A stretch of DNA of 64,000 nt from Marthasterias glacialis (taxonomy: Eukaryota; Echinodermata; Asteroidea; Forcipulatida; Asteriidae). The position numbers and the translations under genes were made by a program. The stretch is from the NCBI GenBank assembly GCA_911728455.2, contig OU452234.1, positions 3,164,501-3,228,500 of the forward strand, in the 5' to 3' direction. This document shows positions 1 to 11,530 of this stretch, one piece after another. Each line of letters begins with the position of its first letter. The stretch's first letter is position 1. Under the pieces are notes generated by a model. The model saw nothing but the letters and a program-made list of their open reading frames with translations, did not search any database and had not been told where the DNA came from.

Positions 1-328
1 CTTAATCACAAAAACGAAATCTACCCCTTAGACTTTTGTTTGCGCATTAAATTAATATTTAAAAAAATGCAAATTGAAAAAAACAAACATCAATAGACAT
101 TTGTAAATACGGTCATTAAAGTGCTTTGATTAGAATTCGATATAGTGTTTAAATTTGTTGAAATACATTCAAAGAGAGTGTTTAATATAGTTATATCTTG
201 CAACTAACTTCCCTATAACGTTGTCCGAATGGACGAGCCAATGTATTCTTTTTTGATTGAACTTTTCTTTTTGAATTATTACTCGCTTAAAGCAGTCATT
301 TTGATAAGTTTAGAATAGAAAATCATTC

Positions 329-3300
329 ATGCAGAAGGAAAGATGTTCAACTGCACTATTTTCTTTCAGGTCGTTGTCGATCATTCTTGCCGCCGGTGCC
401 ATAGGTGCCGGCATTGCTGGAGCGGCTGTGTTCTACAAGACCCGGATGCAGCGTAAGACTTCTCCCAGATCTCAAGAGGAGATCTGTATGCAGGAGGCAG
501 TCAGTAGAGCCACGTGGCAAGATATCTTAGACCACGCTGATTACTGCCTGCCCACAGGGGGGAAGGATTCGAACGGGATCCAATGGTAAGAAAAATGCTT
601 TACTGATTTGTACTAAAACACTTCAATGCAATGCAATTCAATCGTGACGTGGTTCAATATGAAAACTTACAATTGAGGGGTTGCAATTTAATTAATAAGA
701 AGAGGCGGCCCTGAAGTACAAACAATCAACAATGGAACAGAAGAAACAAGTTCTAAAAATGAATAAGTAAATAAATTAATTAATTAATTATTATGATAAT
801 AATCATCATAATATTGAATTATGTCTAACATCAATCTACATTTCAGTTGCCGTCTTTCTGTGCTTGACATGAGAACTGATCCCCGCTACTCTGCCCCCAG
901 AACCATCAAGTCTGGTTCTTCAGCCCCTGGAACCATTGCCTTTGACTCGTCTACTGTCGATGAGTCTGGTTCCCTTGACACTAAAACCGTTTCACCAACC
1001 TCTGGAATCCTCAGGATTAGACCATCTGTCGACATGGTCCGTGGTTCTGGCCATGGTACTTGCGACTCAGAAACGGTGTCCTCGGAGTTAGTCGACCTTG
1101 GGTCTGTTGCCTCTGGGGCGTTTGAATATAGGCCTACTCATGCCACTGCAGTCGCCAAGTCTGATTTGTCTTCTGTGGAACCCGCTCCTGCCAGTGACGA
1201 ATCGGAGCAAGAAGATGATGCCTCGTCTGCTGCAACCAACACTGCACATGATGATGTAGACAGTGAGGAAGAACTTGGTAATTCTGCCGCCGATTGGTAA
1301 GTTTATAACATCAAATATTTTATCTTCATACAAACGAAATTATTAATATAGCCTATCTAACCCAACCCCAAATCTTATCTTTATGATTGTACAATTTTAA
1401 TATCCAGCTCTGCTTCTGGTGTGGTTAAAGATAAAGTGGTTTTTGTTTGCAAGATCAAGAAGGGGTGCATGGGCCGCATCATTGGCAAAAAGGTAAACAT
1501 TCTATTTAATACAAAACTTATAAAAATATAAGATTTCCAGTACTCTGACTAAATGAATCACAAATAAAAAAACTTTTTCTTCAACAGGGTCGTAAACTGA
1601 AACAAATAAAGAGTCAGCTTCATGTTGATTACATGCATGGAACTTTGGACGAGAAATATTCTTTCTTACGTTTAGAAGGTATGGTTAAATTTATATAAAT
1701 ATAATTATACTGTTTTCATTATAAATACTTGTTAAGCACGGGAACTCGGAAAAACACGTTGTCAACCTCCAAAAAAGGCTGATGGATGCTTTTTTCTTGT
1801 TTGTTTCAAATCTTAAAGATATTTCATTTGAAGTGAATACAGTTCACTCCGCATGTTGTACTTCATACCACAATTTGCAAAATGTAAAAGAAAAATACAT
1901 GCATAATATTTTGAAATAATCAGAGTCGTACCAATGCTTCTTTCGGGTGTTCAATTGTTCTGGTAGTGTATTAAAACTGGAGGATGGAAATTAATCCGCA
2001 CTCCTTAAAATCAATATTATTGTGATGTTTAATATGATTACCATGTTTCCCCAATAAGGAGCTGCAAATGACGTGGATGCCGCAAAAGCAATGGCTTATC
2101 AAAGCATTCAGACGGTAATTATTAATTTTAAAGTTTTGTTGCTGAAATGTCTGACAAAAGGTTGGAAATAATATATCAAGCATTTTTGTCTTTCAAACAA
2201 CAATAAAGTACGATTCAGTATATAGTGGTTTTCCTGTCTTGGTAACAAATTACGAATTATTCTGAAATTATTTTCCTTTCTTTTTTTTCCAAAACAAAAA
2301 GGGCATTGTTGAAATTGCATCAATCGACATAGAGCAATGTATCATCAACGATGCCGACATTGTGACGTAAGTACAATATTGCTTTTTGAAAGTTCGATCA
2401 TGTTCAAAGAAAGTTCATTTTAAGAAGTGCTATGTAATAAACCTTATGGATTAAAAATCCACGATGTGAAATGACTACGTTGTGATGTCTCATGGAATCG
2501 TTTTAAATTTGTATCTATACTCTACAGTGAAAACTTGTACCACATACAGACACAACATGGCAGAGTTGTTGGACAAAATGTGAGTATTTAAATTCAAAAC
2601 CCACAACTGTCAACAACATCACCTTATAGTCTAACCACATTCAATACATTGACTAACTTGATATTTAAAAGTGATATAAATTCTTAAATATGCATTTGTT
2701 TTATTTAATAAAAAAAAAATGCATAATACTTTCAATCAATGTTAACGATTTATGAAAGGGCAATTATGTTCTGGAACGAATTAGTTTCAGTCGCCATGAC
2801 TATTATGTACTTCTATTTCAGGGAATAAATTTGAAACTAATGAGGAGTCTGGGGGTTGCTGTTAGTACCTCATCAGAGCACCACCTGAAGGTTCTTACTA
2901 TCAAAGGTGAATGACCTATGAACACTATTCGGCTCCATGCAAATTATATAGCAATCAACACGTTTTACAATCAAGTAGGCCTACTGTAGGATGTCATTGA
3001 CTGCATGTCTGGTTAGAGGACTGTGATGCTTGCACCATTTTATGTCTTGATTATTTCTAAGAAGCGATCACCAAATCAAAAAGTATTTGAAACAGATTCT
3101 TTTTTGCCGTCCAGCGATCGACTGAGGGATATTTCCGGACCTCGGCTTGGACTCCGTCTCTGGGGAAACACCGTGAAAATGCAGAAGTTTGGAAAATGCC
3201 CTAAGGACTTTTTTCTCAAAAACATAAGTGAAGCAAGAATGTAGCTTCATTGAAAACTGAATTTAAAAGCCATTAGTTGTACTGGCTGATTAATTAAGCT

Positions 3301-3463
3301 ATGTATTTCAACTCCTTCAGGTACCCCTGAAAGAATACATGATGTCCATAAGTGGATCAAGAACAACATTGCAGAGAAGAACCTCTTTGTGCCTGCCCGT
3401 GGATTGCCCGGTGTAGTTCCCGCCCTATGGCCAGGGAACTCATCGGCCATCGAGTCTGCCTGA
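329..3463 (+). CDS. Membrane-anchored protein with two KH domains, 9 exons
   Basis: Exons read as 329-585, 847-1296, 1408-1492, 1588-1678, 2059-2114, 2302-2366, 2528-2579, 2822-2906 and 3321-3463. All have AG/GT borders and consistent phase, giving about 427 aa ending in TGA. Residues about 14-36 form a hydrophobic Ala/Gly/Ile segment followed by basic residues (a signal anchor or outer-membrane anchor). Residues 87-236 (exon 2) are Ser/Thr/Glu-rich and probably disordered. KH1 (about 240-313) carries the loop IIGKKGRK; KH2 (about 314-403) carries VVGQNGIN. KH domains bind single-stranded RNA or DNA through the GxxG loop. An N-terminal anchor plus KH domains recalls TDRKH and AKAP1, but there is no Tudor domain here, so I give no symbol. 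The start is the first ATG upstream of the anchor. The intron in each GxxG loop falls at the same place and phase. Confident of the gene, unsure of orthology. Confidence 0.85.
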
Positions 3464-4451
3464 AGCCCGCGCCTGGGCATAACTCAAGTGAACACGGCAT
3501 CGAGTGAGCCTGTTGCTCAGACACACTAAGTTTTCTCGGAACAATACACCAGGAATCACTATGTATCAGCCCATAATTACGGCCCAGCCCCAACACCTTT
3601 AAAAAATCAAACAGGAAAGTTTGTCTGATAGCAAGACAATGAAGGACAATTGCTTTAATTTTAAGGACATTTATGGCCAGTCTTACAACTTGAGAGGTTA
3701 ATATTTTTGTTGGGGACACATGTTTCAAAGGAAAGAGTAAAAACACCAATACGGTCGACCAAATTTGTTTTCATTTGTTATTATCGTTTTAAAAAATAGA
3801 GATAACAAAAACTTATTATAATTTCACTTTATGCGGCATACAATGTATTGCATTTTCTTTTTATGAAATAAGGAATTATTTTCCCTTTTATACCAAATAA
3901 TTATTTAGTATTATTGGTAATTTTTTGCTATGAATTTGATACATTTTGTTGTAATATTATATTTGTAAATATTATTGTAATGTATGCAAAAACTAAATGG
4001 GTAACGAAACGAGATATCATGTATTGTAATAATTGAAAAGCTGAATATTTGTTACTGAAATATCAACGGAAGTTATTGTTCAAGCTATTGCATAAGTTTT
4101 GTTTAAAAACTCATTGAAAAGCGACTGGATATATCAAGAAAATTCTGGATAGAAATGTTAAATGTTATCTTGTTGATTTAGTAAACAAACAAATTAATGT
4201 TAATTAAAGAACAAATTAAATAAGTAATTAAATATGAAAAACAATTGGACTGTGTGTTAAAAGGGTTTTTGTTTGAATTGTTTTGAAGTCTTACATAATT
4301 ATACGGTACAGAATTTAGAAAGATTCCCGAAACAGTTTTAATTTTTAGCTCCACCCAATTTTCCGCACAAAATACTGTCTGCTCGTGCTCGTGAAAGCTT
4401 TCGCTATATGCCTAAAACATGGCACACGATAACTGCTAGTGAATGGCTAAT
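3464..4451. other. AT-rich 3' flank of the KH gene
   Basis: No coding potential seen. The first few hundred bases are probably the 3' UTR of the KH gene. I could not place a canonical AATAAA signal with confidence. Opposite-strand reading frames over the last exon are shadows. Confidence 0.4.
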
Positions 4452-4454
4452 GGT

Positions 4455-4772
4455 CAGGGTTAGGGTTAGGGTTAGGGTTAGGGTTAGGGTTAGGGCTAAC
4501 CGTAACCCTACAAACCCTAACCCCAACCCTGTCCCTAACCCAACCCTTACCCCAATGCAAACACCAACCCAAACCCAAACCCCAATCCTAACCCCAACTC
4601 AATTAACCCTAACCCCAACCCCGTCCCTAACCCTAACCCTACTAACCCTAACCCTACTAACCCTAACCCTACTAACCCTAACCCTAACCCTACTAACCCT
4701 TACCCTACTAACCCTAACCCTACTAACCCTAACCCTAACCCTATAACCCTAACCCTAACCCTATAACCCTAA
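4455..4772. repeat. Interstitial telomeric repeats, head-to-head
   Basis: About seven perfect TTAGGG units (4455-4495) meet, around 4496, a longer degenerate CCCTAA tract (to about 4772). The second tract has variants such as ACTAACCCTAACCCT and CCCCAACCC. The order TTAGGG-then-CCCTAA on one strand is the arrangement made by two chromosome ends joining head to head. A reading frame through the tract is a by-product of the repeat. Confidence 0.9.
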
Positions 4773-4794
4773 ATTTGGGCGTAACCTAATATTA

Positions 4795-5060
4795 TAATAA
4801 AGAAGATTGCTCGCGCCGTAATAACCAATAAGAAGTCACGAAATGGGGAGCGCGCAACATAATATTACAATAACTTGGTTGCGGGCAACGCAATAACCAA
4901 TGAGCAGTCAAGAAAAATGTTCCTCGTTATCTAATATTCATAAATACCCCAGACAGTTAACACAATCCTATTGGCTAAGAAGTGGTCACATGACCATTTC
5001 TAAGTGACTTTAAACCACAGACATAAAGAACCTATTTATTTATGTCTGTGCTTTAAACGG
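4795..5060. repeat. Diverged CCAAT-containing repeat plus perfect hairpin
   Basis: Two related segments (about 4812-4840 and 4880-4912) each contain an ACCAAT core followed by a short GCAGTCA/GAAGTCA-like tail. Near 4970 there is a reverse CCAAT (ATTGG). A 12-bp perfect inverted repeat (5016-5027 with 5039-5050, arm CACAGACATAAA) follows. These could be promoter elements for the gene starting at 5459 or remnants of a subtelomeric or foldback element. Confidence 0.4.
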
Positions 5061-6214
5061 CTGATAAAGACACAGCTGGGGCTGTTTAAAACCAATTGGA
5101 TTGTGATTGGCCCCTGAACATGAATAACAAAACTTGAGATTTTGTTATCCTTTAACTTATTATTTTGCATAACTTTATTTTTTTTCAAAATAATAAATAA
5201 ACATTTCTTAAAGATGGTTACTTTCACAAACATACAACAAATGTATGAGGTAAAATCATAATATTTTAAAGAGAAAATGTTAATAAGGAAATAAAATGGA
5301 GCTTTAATAAAAACACTTGAAAAGCAATGTTTTGGACGAGGCTGAAGAACTGTCAAAAGTGTTAAGAAAATATCGTCTGCTCATATTTGCTGGTTCGTTT
5401 GTGCACGATGAAAGTTGTAGGAAGTTTTTAGACACTTATTTATTGGATTTAAGTTAAAATGTCTGACAACTTGCAATGTAATTTTGACCTTCAATGTGAT
5501 ATTGACGATATAACTGATGAGGAAGTTATCGTTGAAGAGGCAGAACAACGTCAGAGAGGAGAAAGCAGACCGAAATCAGTCAACATCAAATGGGCCTAGA
5601 TTCCAGCAGTGCACAGGTGAGGAAATTACAGCTTATAGTTATAGAAGCAAAAAAATGAAAAATCACCTACTTACGTGACAGTCTGCCATGATACATGGAG
5701 CTGTGTACACTGAAAGTTTGAAACAGCAACACTGCACTGCGTAACGTTAACACTACAGAGGACCCACACTGTACACGGAACAAGCTTCCAACGCCAACGG
5801 TAAAACAAATCCAAACTTTTGTAAATAATCGCTCTTACCAATCAGATCAACGTTACCATTCCTTAAAATGTTTCTCCATTCTTCAGCAGTTGTCAGTTTT
5901 AATAAAGTTCCTCTTGTTTTACTGTCAAAAACAATGTATTTCTAAAGATTCTTTCCGAGTTTCACCACAGCCTTGCCGCCGCGACGACGACCAACACTAC
6001 AGTCACACACAACTGTTATTTAGTCTGGTTTCGTGTTTTGAAACTCTAAATCATGCAAATCACACATTGGGGAGGCGACAACAAGACGCACACTCAAAGC
6101 AGGGCCCCTGAACATGAACTGCAAACTGACAAATGAACGAAACCATCCAAAACCTTTTTTAAAACCAATTTTCCATATTTTTCAATACTTGTTAACAAAA
6201 GGGCATTTATGAAT

Positions 6215-6282
6215 GGGAATAAAAGAGTGGTGACTCGTTTTTAAACGGCCGTTTAAGAACTCATCACCACTCATTTATTCCC
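6215..6282. repeat. Near-perfect palindrome of 68 bp
   Basis: The arms begin GGGAATAAA and end TTTATTCCC, centred on ACGGCCGT near 6249, with a few mismatches. This looks like a small foldback element lying in intron 1 of the decayed gene. Confidence 0.7.
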
Positions 6283-7059
6283 TTAATAAAAAGTAACATT
6301 CGTGTTTAATGCTTACCCCAAGAGGGCGCTAAACTAGAAATTACGGGCTGTTAAAAAACACCTGCGCGCGCACACATTAGATTCCATCAACGAGGCAAAC
6401 ATGTGACGAAAAATGGCCAAGGTAATTTTCAATTTTTCTCTTCATTTATCACTTTGTTTCTTCACTAAAATATATGATAACATATCTTTAGGTGTTTCTT
6501 GTTCAAAATTAAAACTGATATTCTTGCTTAGCTTTTCAGACTATCGACAAATTATGAGTTAAAAGTTTCGCCAGCAGCGAGAAATATTTCAAATATGGCA
6601 GACTTGCCCGCCAACGTGGTTAGGCTCACAGAATGTGTTTCCAGATTATGTATTTATAAATTATATGGATGTTATTACATATTGCTCGTTATACATATGT
6701 GATGTTTGTATTGCTCGGTGCTCTGTACATAAACAATATCTTTTGTTGTGTTTTTCACAGTATTATAACTATTATTATTAAAATAGACAGTAAATATTTT
6801 ACCGGCGATGAAAGAAGCAGTCATGTTCCACTGGGGCACTGTACTCCTTTTTTTTAAATGTTTGACTTGGACAGTCGGACAGGCCTACATGTTTCCGCAA
6901 TTTGTCAATTTGTTTTTATTTTCCGCACAAAAATTGCCCCAACAAAATATCCCCACCAGTGTGGCAAAAGGTTTTTGATATCGGGCGTGGGCCCCTATCC
7001 TTAGCCACACATCGAGCCCCATCTCTTATGCAACATATCACTGGCGCATCCCCTTATTG
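6283..7059. other. Intronic stretch, no gene seen
   Basis: AT-rich DNA. One short ATG GCC AAG followed by a GTAATT donor occurs near 6413-6421, just after a GC-rich patch. It might be an alternative first exon, but nothing downstream joins it in phase. Confidence 0.3.
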
Positions 7060-7326
7060 GTGGGGGCGACAGCGTTTTTTAACCAACTAAATGTGTCCGT
7101 TTACCTCTAGTTTTACTCTTACTCTTAGCTTCCCTCCAGCGCTTTGGATGTTGAAGTTACTAACCTTTTTAAAGGTTTTCGCAAATAATTTTCAATTTTT
7201 AATACCCATAATGCAAAAACCTTTAAAAAGGTTAGTAATTTCAATGTCCAAAGCACTGGAGTGAAGCTAAGAGGAAGTGGACACATTTAGTTGGTTAAAT
7301 GCCGCCACCCCACTGTTGACGCGACT
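7060..7326. mobile_element. Foldback (MITE-like) element
   Basis: Two arms of over 100 bp are inverted copies of each other around a centre near 7190. The left arm contains AACCAACTAAATGTGTCC and CTAACCTTTTTAAAGG; both recur reversed on the right. There is no coding capacity, so this is a non-autonomous element. Confidence 0.75.
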
Positions 7327-7606
7327 GTATATGGGTCTAATGTTTTTCCTTTTTAATGGGATTTCATCAAAAATGTTTGGGGGACGGGAACAAGTGGTAA
7401 TGTAAATTTTCCCATTATGAATTCAATTAATAAACAATCAACTGCTATCACGGACAGCTTTCCATCTATATGAAAAGGAATCTGAATGGGCCAGAGGAAT
7501 GGGTGGCGTTCTTTGGTTGAATTTTAGAAAGTTTTTCTTCCTTGTTTTGTGATCTTGATATCTATGCTGAGTCCAGTGTAGTCTGGTTCTGTGGTTCTCT
7601 CGCAAT

Positions 7607-7811
7607 AGACCCTTCTCAGATGACGGCACTATTTTACTTCTCGCCATGCTGGAGTATTTACACATGCACATGTTACTAGAACTGCAAGATCATGTGCTAA
7701 AAAACGCAACGCTGGATGGTACTACGCGTACGTATTTTATTTATGCATAGTACTCCAGCATGATAGACCTCCCTCATTGCTAGAGAAATGTGAGGTCAGT
7801 GAGAAGGGTCT
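7607..7811. mobile_element. Short inverted-repeat element
   Basis: Terminal AGACCCTTCTCA (7607) is mirrored by TGAGAAGGGTCT (7800). Inside it, CATGCTGGAGTA (about 7646) is mirrored by TACTCCAGCATG (about 7748). No coding potential. Confidence 0.65.
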
Positions 7812-8302
7812 CAATACTCTATGAACAGAGCCCTGGAAGCAAGAGGGCCACACGCTTTCTCTACACATTGCAAGAAACAAGAAACATAACAGGAGCATTT
7901 TGTTCTCCATTTTTAGGCTGGTAAATTTATGAAGTAAGTTTAAAAACTAATGTATACTGTATTTATTTCTTATGCAGTGTCAACCAACTTCAGTATGAAT
8001 GATGCTTGTAACCACACATCTGTTTGCTTCACTGAGAATACAAACATGCATGAGTGTCCCTCCCTGCAGTGTGAAACATGCAAGCACATAGACAAGGAAC
8101 AGCGTGTTGCAGCTACAACCTGAAGTCGCTCAGGTGAGTTAACATAAAACTTTCTTCAGTTAACTGTCAGTTGACGCTTCGAAAAGCCTACGGAAGAAAG
8201 TTTTGGCCATGACACTCAGTGCAGTTTTACACTTTCCTGGCAACATGAAGACAATCAACTTCACAGATGTGCATAAGAAATTTATTAACATTTTTATGCA
8301 GG

Positions 8303-8473
8303 TATTGCATGACCCCTTGTTGACCATTTTTGGAAGTCAAAAAGTAAGCATGCAAAGATCGTGTTGCCTAAAATTGACACTACACTGTAGTGTTTAACAC
8401 ATTGGGACATCGACTTCCAAAATGGGGCAGCCAAGAATATTGTGCTGATGACGTCGGGTGAATTGGGTCAATA
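8303..8473 (-). mobile_element. MITE of the TATTGACCC family, copy 1
   Basis: About 170 bp ending in GGGTCAATA, with internal paired TTGGAAGTCAA / TTGACTTCCAAAA-type arms. It is an inverted relative of the copy at 11367-11530, and both match the copy at 42732-42913. Confidence 0.7.
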
Positions 8474-8489
8474 TAAAACATGCAAATTT

Positions 8490-10130
8490 ATTCATGTCTC
8501 CATGCAGTTAAACATTGAATGGCCCTTGTGAAGTGTTTACAAACAGATTTTTCCCAAAGTCATGACCCCAAAACATTGTACAATATTTTTGCTGGTTAAG
8601 CCTCAAGGAAATGGATTTGAAATTTGAACTCCAAAAAAACTGTGACCCTAAAAAGTAAACAGGTTTTATTCTGTATTTTTTTGTGATGTGTGTTTTGTCC
8701 AGTAGTGAATGGTTGTCTTGGAAGGCAACGTATGACAAAACAAGTTATGTAACTTGTCAACCAAGTCACTTTCTTGTTCAATTACCACTATTTATTTGAT
8801 TGTGTATCAGACCTGTAAAACGAATTCTTTGTGAAGAGTTTTCAAATAATTTTGTCCTAAAGATGCCCCCCAAAATGTGATTGTTTTTTTCTGTATCAAG
8901 TTATTTTAACTTTAAAGACGCAAATGGTTGTCTTGAAGGCAAATTCACACCAGACATCTTTAGTAGAGCAACATGTGGGCTTTTCCCATTGGTATTCTTT
9001 TGCCCCTTTTCTTTTTCCAAAATCACCATCAACCCTTCAAATCTATAACTGCATGTTTTGTTTGATTGTATTGGACTGAGGACTGCATCAGTAAACTGAT
9101 TATATGCTTTACACTAGATCAGGCATACCACCATATAATTGGAGTAAATAAATAAATATTCCCTGAATTAATTGACCCCAACAAGTGAATTGGTTTTATT
9201 CTGTATGTCAAATTAGTGTTTCTATTGTGATGTGTTTTGTCCAACTGGGAGCATTTGTCTTGCAGACAAATTAAAACTTTATATTATTTGTCAAAAAGTG
9301 TAGTCTTGTTGAGTTTCTATTAATATTATTCGTTTGATACAACAAGACTTGGATAATATGCAGGTTAAGGAAGTAAATTTGACCCCCCCCCCCAAGAAAA
9401 AATGTGATTATATAGACCTATCAGACCTGAAAAAATAATTCTTCGTGCAAAGTTGTCAAATAAATTTGTCCCAAAGATGCCCCCAAAAATGTGATTGTGT
9501 CTTATTATGTATCAAGTTATTTTTTGTGATGTCTGTTTTGTGTAAATGGTTGTCTTGAAACAAAAGTTTAAAATGTGGCCCCAACAAGTAAGTTGGGTGG
9601 TTTTAGTCCCAAATCCTCCCAAGATCTCACTCAAGAAGTTGTCTGACTTTATATTTATTAGAATTTTAGGCCCAAACAAAAAAGTTTGTCATTGGAACAG
9701 GCATACAATTCTTTCAAAGTCCAAACATTCAAGAGTTGAGCATGGAGTAGATATTTTGGAGGATATGGGATGGTCTCTAGCCAAAGACACAGACTATGGC
9801 CCCAATGAGTACATTGGTTTTTATTCCATTTCAGTTAATTTTGTGTTTTATCCAGCTGTGAATGTTTGGCTTACAGGCAAATTAACACCACATATTATTT
9901 GTTAAGAGTGTTTTCTTGTTGAGTTTCCATTATTTATTTGCTCCTAGATCAGACCTGAAAAATCAATCAACAGACCCCCAAAAAGTGTATTGTGTTTCAT
10001 TCTGTATCAATGTATTTGTGATGTGTGTTTTGTCCAACTGTGAATTGTTGGCTTGTCTGGGTAAGGTAATAAAAATTTCCCCTGAAGTAACCGCCCCAAG
10101 AAGTGTATTGTTTTTAATTATATGTCAATG
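8490..10130. repeat. Degenerate tandem repeat, about 200-300 bp period
   Basis: The motif TGATGTGTGTTTTGTCCAAC, followed by a variant of GAATGGTTGTCTTGAAGGCAAATT, recurs near 8692, 8927, 9225, 9528, 9838, 10019 and 10585. Each copy is preceded by CCCCAAAAA(T)GTGATTGT-like text and TTTTATTCTGTAT. Divergence is high, and reading frames in the region are incidental. Confidence 0.6.
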
Positions 10131-10550
10131 AGTTGAGTCACTGTATGATGCGGAAACCTGGATGTTCACTACCCAGCAGAAGAAGACCTTAAATGGTTAT
10201 ACACCTGTATGCTGAGGCTGGCCTCAGATGTGTCATGGACTGAGAATTATGAGGACCTCCGACCTCTATGGCAGTCTACAAAAAGTATCGGGGAGTTAGA
10301 CTCGGAAGTAACAGATGGAATTTGCAGGGGACTTTTTTGGCATCCTGAACTTGGCAGCCTCTTCCCTTGGGGGAACCAACCCAAGGAAGGGCCTCCACAG
10401 GCAAGAGGAGGATGTCCTACATTGATGTCCTAAAGAGAGACACAGGAGTCCCCAAAGATTGAAGAAACACGAATGACTGATCGGACTAGAGGGAAAGGAT
10501 CAGATGGGCCCGTGTTGATGGAGGACCTACCCCAGCCACAACCCTGTTGA
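10131..10550 (+). pseudogene. 3' fragment of a non-LTR retrotransposon ORF2
   Basis: Read across broken frames, the segment gives DAETWMFTTQQKKTLNG, then a RMLR-like MLRLASDVSW, DLYGSLQKVS, a GI/HPEL block, a GGTNPRKGLHRQEEDVLH-like block and a DTG-like RHRSPQR end. This order is the C-terminal tail typical of LINE endonuclease/reverse transcriptase polyproteins. Several frameshifts and stops are present and the catalytic RT core is absent. The fragment interrupts the degenerate tandem repeat, which resumes near 10560. Confidence 0.65.
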
Positions 10551-11366
10551 TTAATTATGTGAAAAATCAAAACATTTCTGGTCTATGTGTATTTTGTCAA
10601 ACTGCAATTGATTGTATTGAAAGCAAATAGTACCACTTTGTGAAACGTTAGTGTCTTTTTGACTTTCCTTTATTGATTTAATCAAACAGTCAGACTAAGA
10701 CAATAGATAACTATTGTGAAGAAATCAATGTAACATTGAATTAAATTGAATCATGATGTTGATGGTTACCCTGACACCCCACCAGAGTGAGGAGGTACGA
10801 CCGTTCAGACCTGGATGAGATCTGATGAAGGACTGCCATAACGACAACATGCACATCATGAACACAGCCACTCTCCAGAAAGTAACACAGCCACAAATCC
10901 TGCAGATCTTAGACCAGAAAAGATGCCTTGAATTGCTATGCAAAGATGAGCTACCAGCATGTGATGTTGTGAAAATCAAGATAATGATTTGAGTAAAGCG
11001 GAAGGGGTTGCAGACAAGGAAGTTCAAATTAGAAGGACCAAAGATGAGCAGTGTAATGGAAACAGCACCAGACTCCTTAAACTGAAATGCAAGAATCTCA
11101 GAACAGCAACAGAATATGAGATTCAGACATGAAAAAGATATCCAGATGTCTAGAGTGTAGCTCTTGGAGAGTTGGATTATGAAGTTATTCAAGAAGTTCT
11201 GACATGTTTATGTTTGTACCTACTTAATTATTCACCAAGGAGTTGAGTGTTGATGTAAACTTTAGTACTTGTATAGTAGGGTATAACTGTCAAGAGACCT
11301 TGTTAGGTTATTTTACTCATTTTTCTATGCATTGTTTTACCCAACACAGTGTCTTGATATGCAACG
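10551..11366. other. Intronic stretch, no gene seen
   Basis: Contains one more degenerate copy of the preceding repeat (about 10580-10680). From 10740 to 11190 there is moderately GC-balanced sequence of unknown origin, open on the minus strand but without gene-like features. Confidence 0.3.
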
Positions 11367-11530
11367 TATTGACCCAATTCACCTGATGTCATCATCACAA
11401 TTATCTTGGTTGCACCCTTTTGGAAGTCAATGTCCCTGTGTGTTTTACAGTGTAGTGTGAATTTTGGGCTACGCGGTGTTTAGACACTTAACCTATTGAC
11501 TTCCAAAAATGTTACATGCGTGCTTGACCT
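11367..11530 (+). mobile_element. MITE of the TATTGACCC family, copy 2
   Basis: Starts TATTGACCCAATTCACC. The internal TTTTGGAAGTCAATG and its reverse CATTTTTGGAAGTCAAT-type arm match copy 1 in inverted orientation. It ends 37 bp before the acceptor at 11567. Confidence 0.7.

Noticed and set aside
3357-3749. 130-codon minus-strand frame over the end of the KH gene
   Set aside because: Antisense shadow of the last KH exon and its 3' UTR; no homology seen.
4408-4746. 112-codon Thr/Pro/Leu-rich frame
   Set aside because: Translation of telomeric repeats.
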